DNA from: Trichinella spiralis
Taxonomy: Eukaryota > Nematoda > Enoplea > Trichinellida > Trichinellidae
Reading direction: 5' to 3'
Length of the DNA: 58,988 bases
NCBI GenBank assembly: GCA_000181795.3
Contig: CM012953.1
Span: 7,726,542 to 7,785,529 of the forward strand
The notes beneath the pieces are model-generated. The model worked only from the letters and a program-made list of their open reading frames with translations. It was not told the DNA's origin and did no database searches. Below are positions 58,120 through 58,988 of the stretch, piece after piece. A program made the position numbers and the translations under genes. Each line of letters opens with the position of its first letter. Within the stretch, counting starts at the first letter, position 1.

Positions 58120-58988
58120 CACTGTGTAAAAAATGCCACGGTTTGGTCCCACTTGGGCTCAATTTTATTCCCATTCGGTCCCACTTTTCATTTATTGGTC
58201 GTTGTACTCGCTATTTTATTATTGGTCGTTGACCTCGCTATCTTATTAGACCGTAAAGTCTTTGTCGTATTGGTTTTCCTTGTCTAATTGCTCATTGATT
58301 CAAATCTTTCCCTTGTGATTAGCTGTAATATTTTTTCATTTCATTGGTTCAAATATTCCATTTAGGATTACGTAACTTTAATAATAGTGACGTAACATAA
58401 AAAATGAAGATATTTATTATTCCAAAATTATATTGTCTGTTTGAAGTTTCATCATTCATTGAAATTTTGTTTATTTAAATATATTATTTGTTGTGTAGTC
58501 TATACTTTTTCATTATCAGTATTTTTGAAAATAATTTTTATCATTGTTCTCTATTGTATTGTACCAAAGTGACGTTATATCAAATGCGATAGTAATAATT
58601 CAGAAAAAACAATACAAAAAATAAGTTAAATAGTGATTTTTATTTTTCACTAGCCAACAGCACTAACAACAACAATAGTAAACAACATATCAGTGAACGA
58701 CATTAACAAAGTGGTATCAGGGCTATTTCAAAATTACAAATTATTGTTTGTGGATAAAGATTGACGCTAAGGACAGCCGCTTTGTTTATTGAAGCTTGAA
58801 AAATAAACTCTTATTTGCCAATATCTTTAACCGTACCTAGCAACAGACTACTGGCACCAGCTTACTCGCCACAATTTCATGGATGGTAAAATGGTATTGA
58901 TATCATTGGTACAACTGTGAATGTACCATCGGTACCCTAAGTGTCTATACCGGATTTTCCAACTGAAATATAATCTGCTCCCCACTGT
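58120..58988 (+). mobile_element. Start of an LTR retroelement: LTR, candidate primer-binding site, beginning of interior
   Basis: Fossil or element of unknown state, running off the window. An LTR-like region spans about 58122-58708. It opens near TGTAAAAAATGCC, has two tandem 26-29-base units of ATTGGTCGTTGNNCTCGCTAT at 58194-58250, and ends near ATTAACA. TGGTATCAGGGC at 58712-58723 matches, with one difference, the primer-binding site complementary to initiator tRNA-Met. The LTR-like region resembles 1020-1430 read on the minus strand. Family not settled: the primer choice is common in Copia, while its relative at the left end sits beside BEL/Pao-like pol. Only about 270 bases of interior are present, so wholeness cannot be judged. 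Confidence 0.5.
58712..58723 (+). other. Candidate retroelement primer-binding site
   Basis: TGGTATCAGGGC, one mismatch from the complement of the 3' end of initiator tRNA-Met, lying a few bases past the LTR-like region. Confidence 0.45.

Noticed and set aside
1-58988. tRNA, rRNA, CRISPR arrays, bacterial operons
   Set aside because: No B-box-like GGTTCGA cloverleaf, no conserved rRNA words and no spaced identical repeats were seen; the DNA is clearly eukaryotic.

Overview
The window is strongly AT-rich eukaryotic (animal) DNA with many small spliced genes. Most introns are short (about 50-80 bases), with GT donors and TTTAG or TTCAG acceptors. The gene set (one Dicer, ribosomal protein S7, MICOS MIC19, a kinesin-4, a PP1 glycogen-targeting subunit, a STAR/KH RNA-binding protein) is metazoan. 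Short introns, AT-richness, a single complete Dicer and a GLD-1/Quaking-type RNA-binding protein fit a nematode or similar small invertebrate. That placement is an inference; nothing here fixes the species.

Layout. 1-1545: fossil of an LTR retroelement (minus strand) with its LTR-like end, plus a further LTR fragment. 2353-9784: complete Dicer, 23 exons. 10938-11906: RPS7, six exons. 12899-13574: MIC19/CHCHD3-like, three exons. 14660-19991: kinesin-4 chromokinesin-like gene, about 25 exons. 24581-25612: PPP1R3-type glycogen-targeting subunit. 27588-34312: a tentative three-exon gene with one EF-hand. 34969-37338: an eight-exon gene for a 419-residue protein I do not recognise. 37880-39110: BEL/Pao-type fossil. 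39425-41170: intronless gene with three tandem STAR/KH units at an exact 180-residue period. 41.2-53.4 kb: repeat-rich accessory block holding decayed spectrin-like gene copies, a 2.1-kb near-identical duplication either side of a 410-base N gap, a dispersed repeat family, and hAT and pogo/CENP-B-type transposon scraps. 53629-57239: two-exon gene for a membrane-anchored beta-propeller protein. 58120-58988: start of another LTR retroelement whose LTR matches the one at the left end, in opposite orientation.

Every convincing host gene lies on the minus strand. Dicer and the STAR protein both act on RNA, but nothing in the sequence links them functionally. RPS7, MIC19 and the kinesin are housekeeping or cell-division genes spaced about 1.0-1.15 kb apart. 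The best candidate for something undescribed is the triple STAR/KH protein. Splice models were made by eye and checked for frame and phase. They close exactly for RPS7, MIC19, the 419-residue gene, the EF-hand gene and the beta-propeller gene. They have one unresolved junction in Dicer and a one-base bookkeeping uncertainty in the kinesin.
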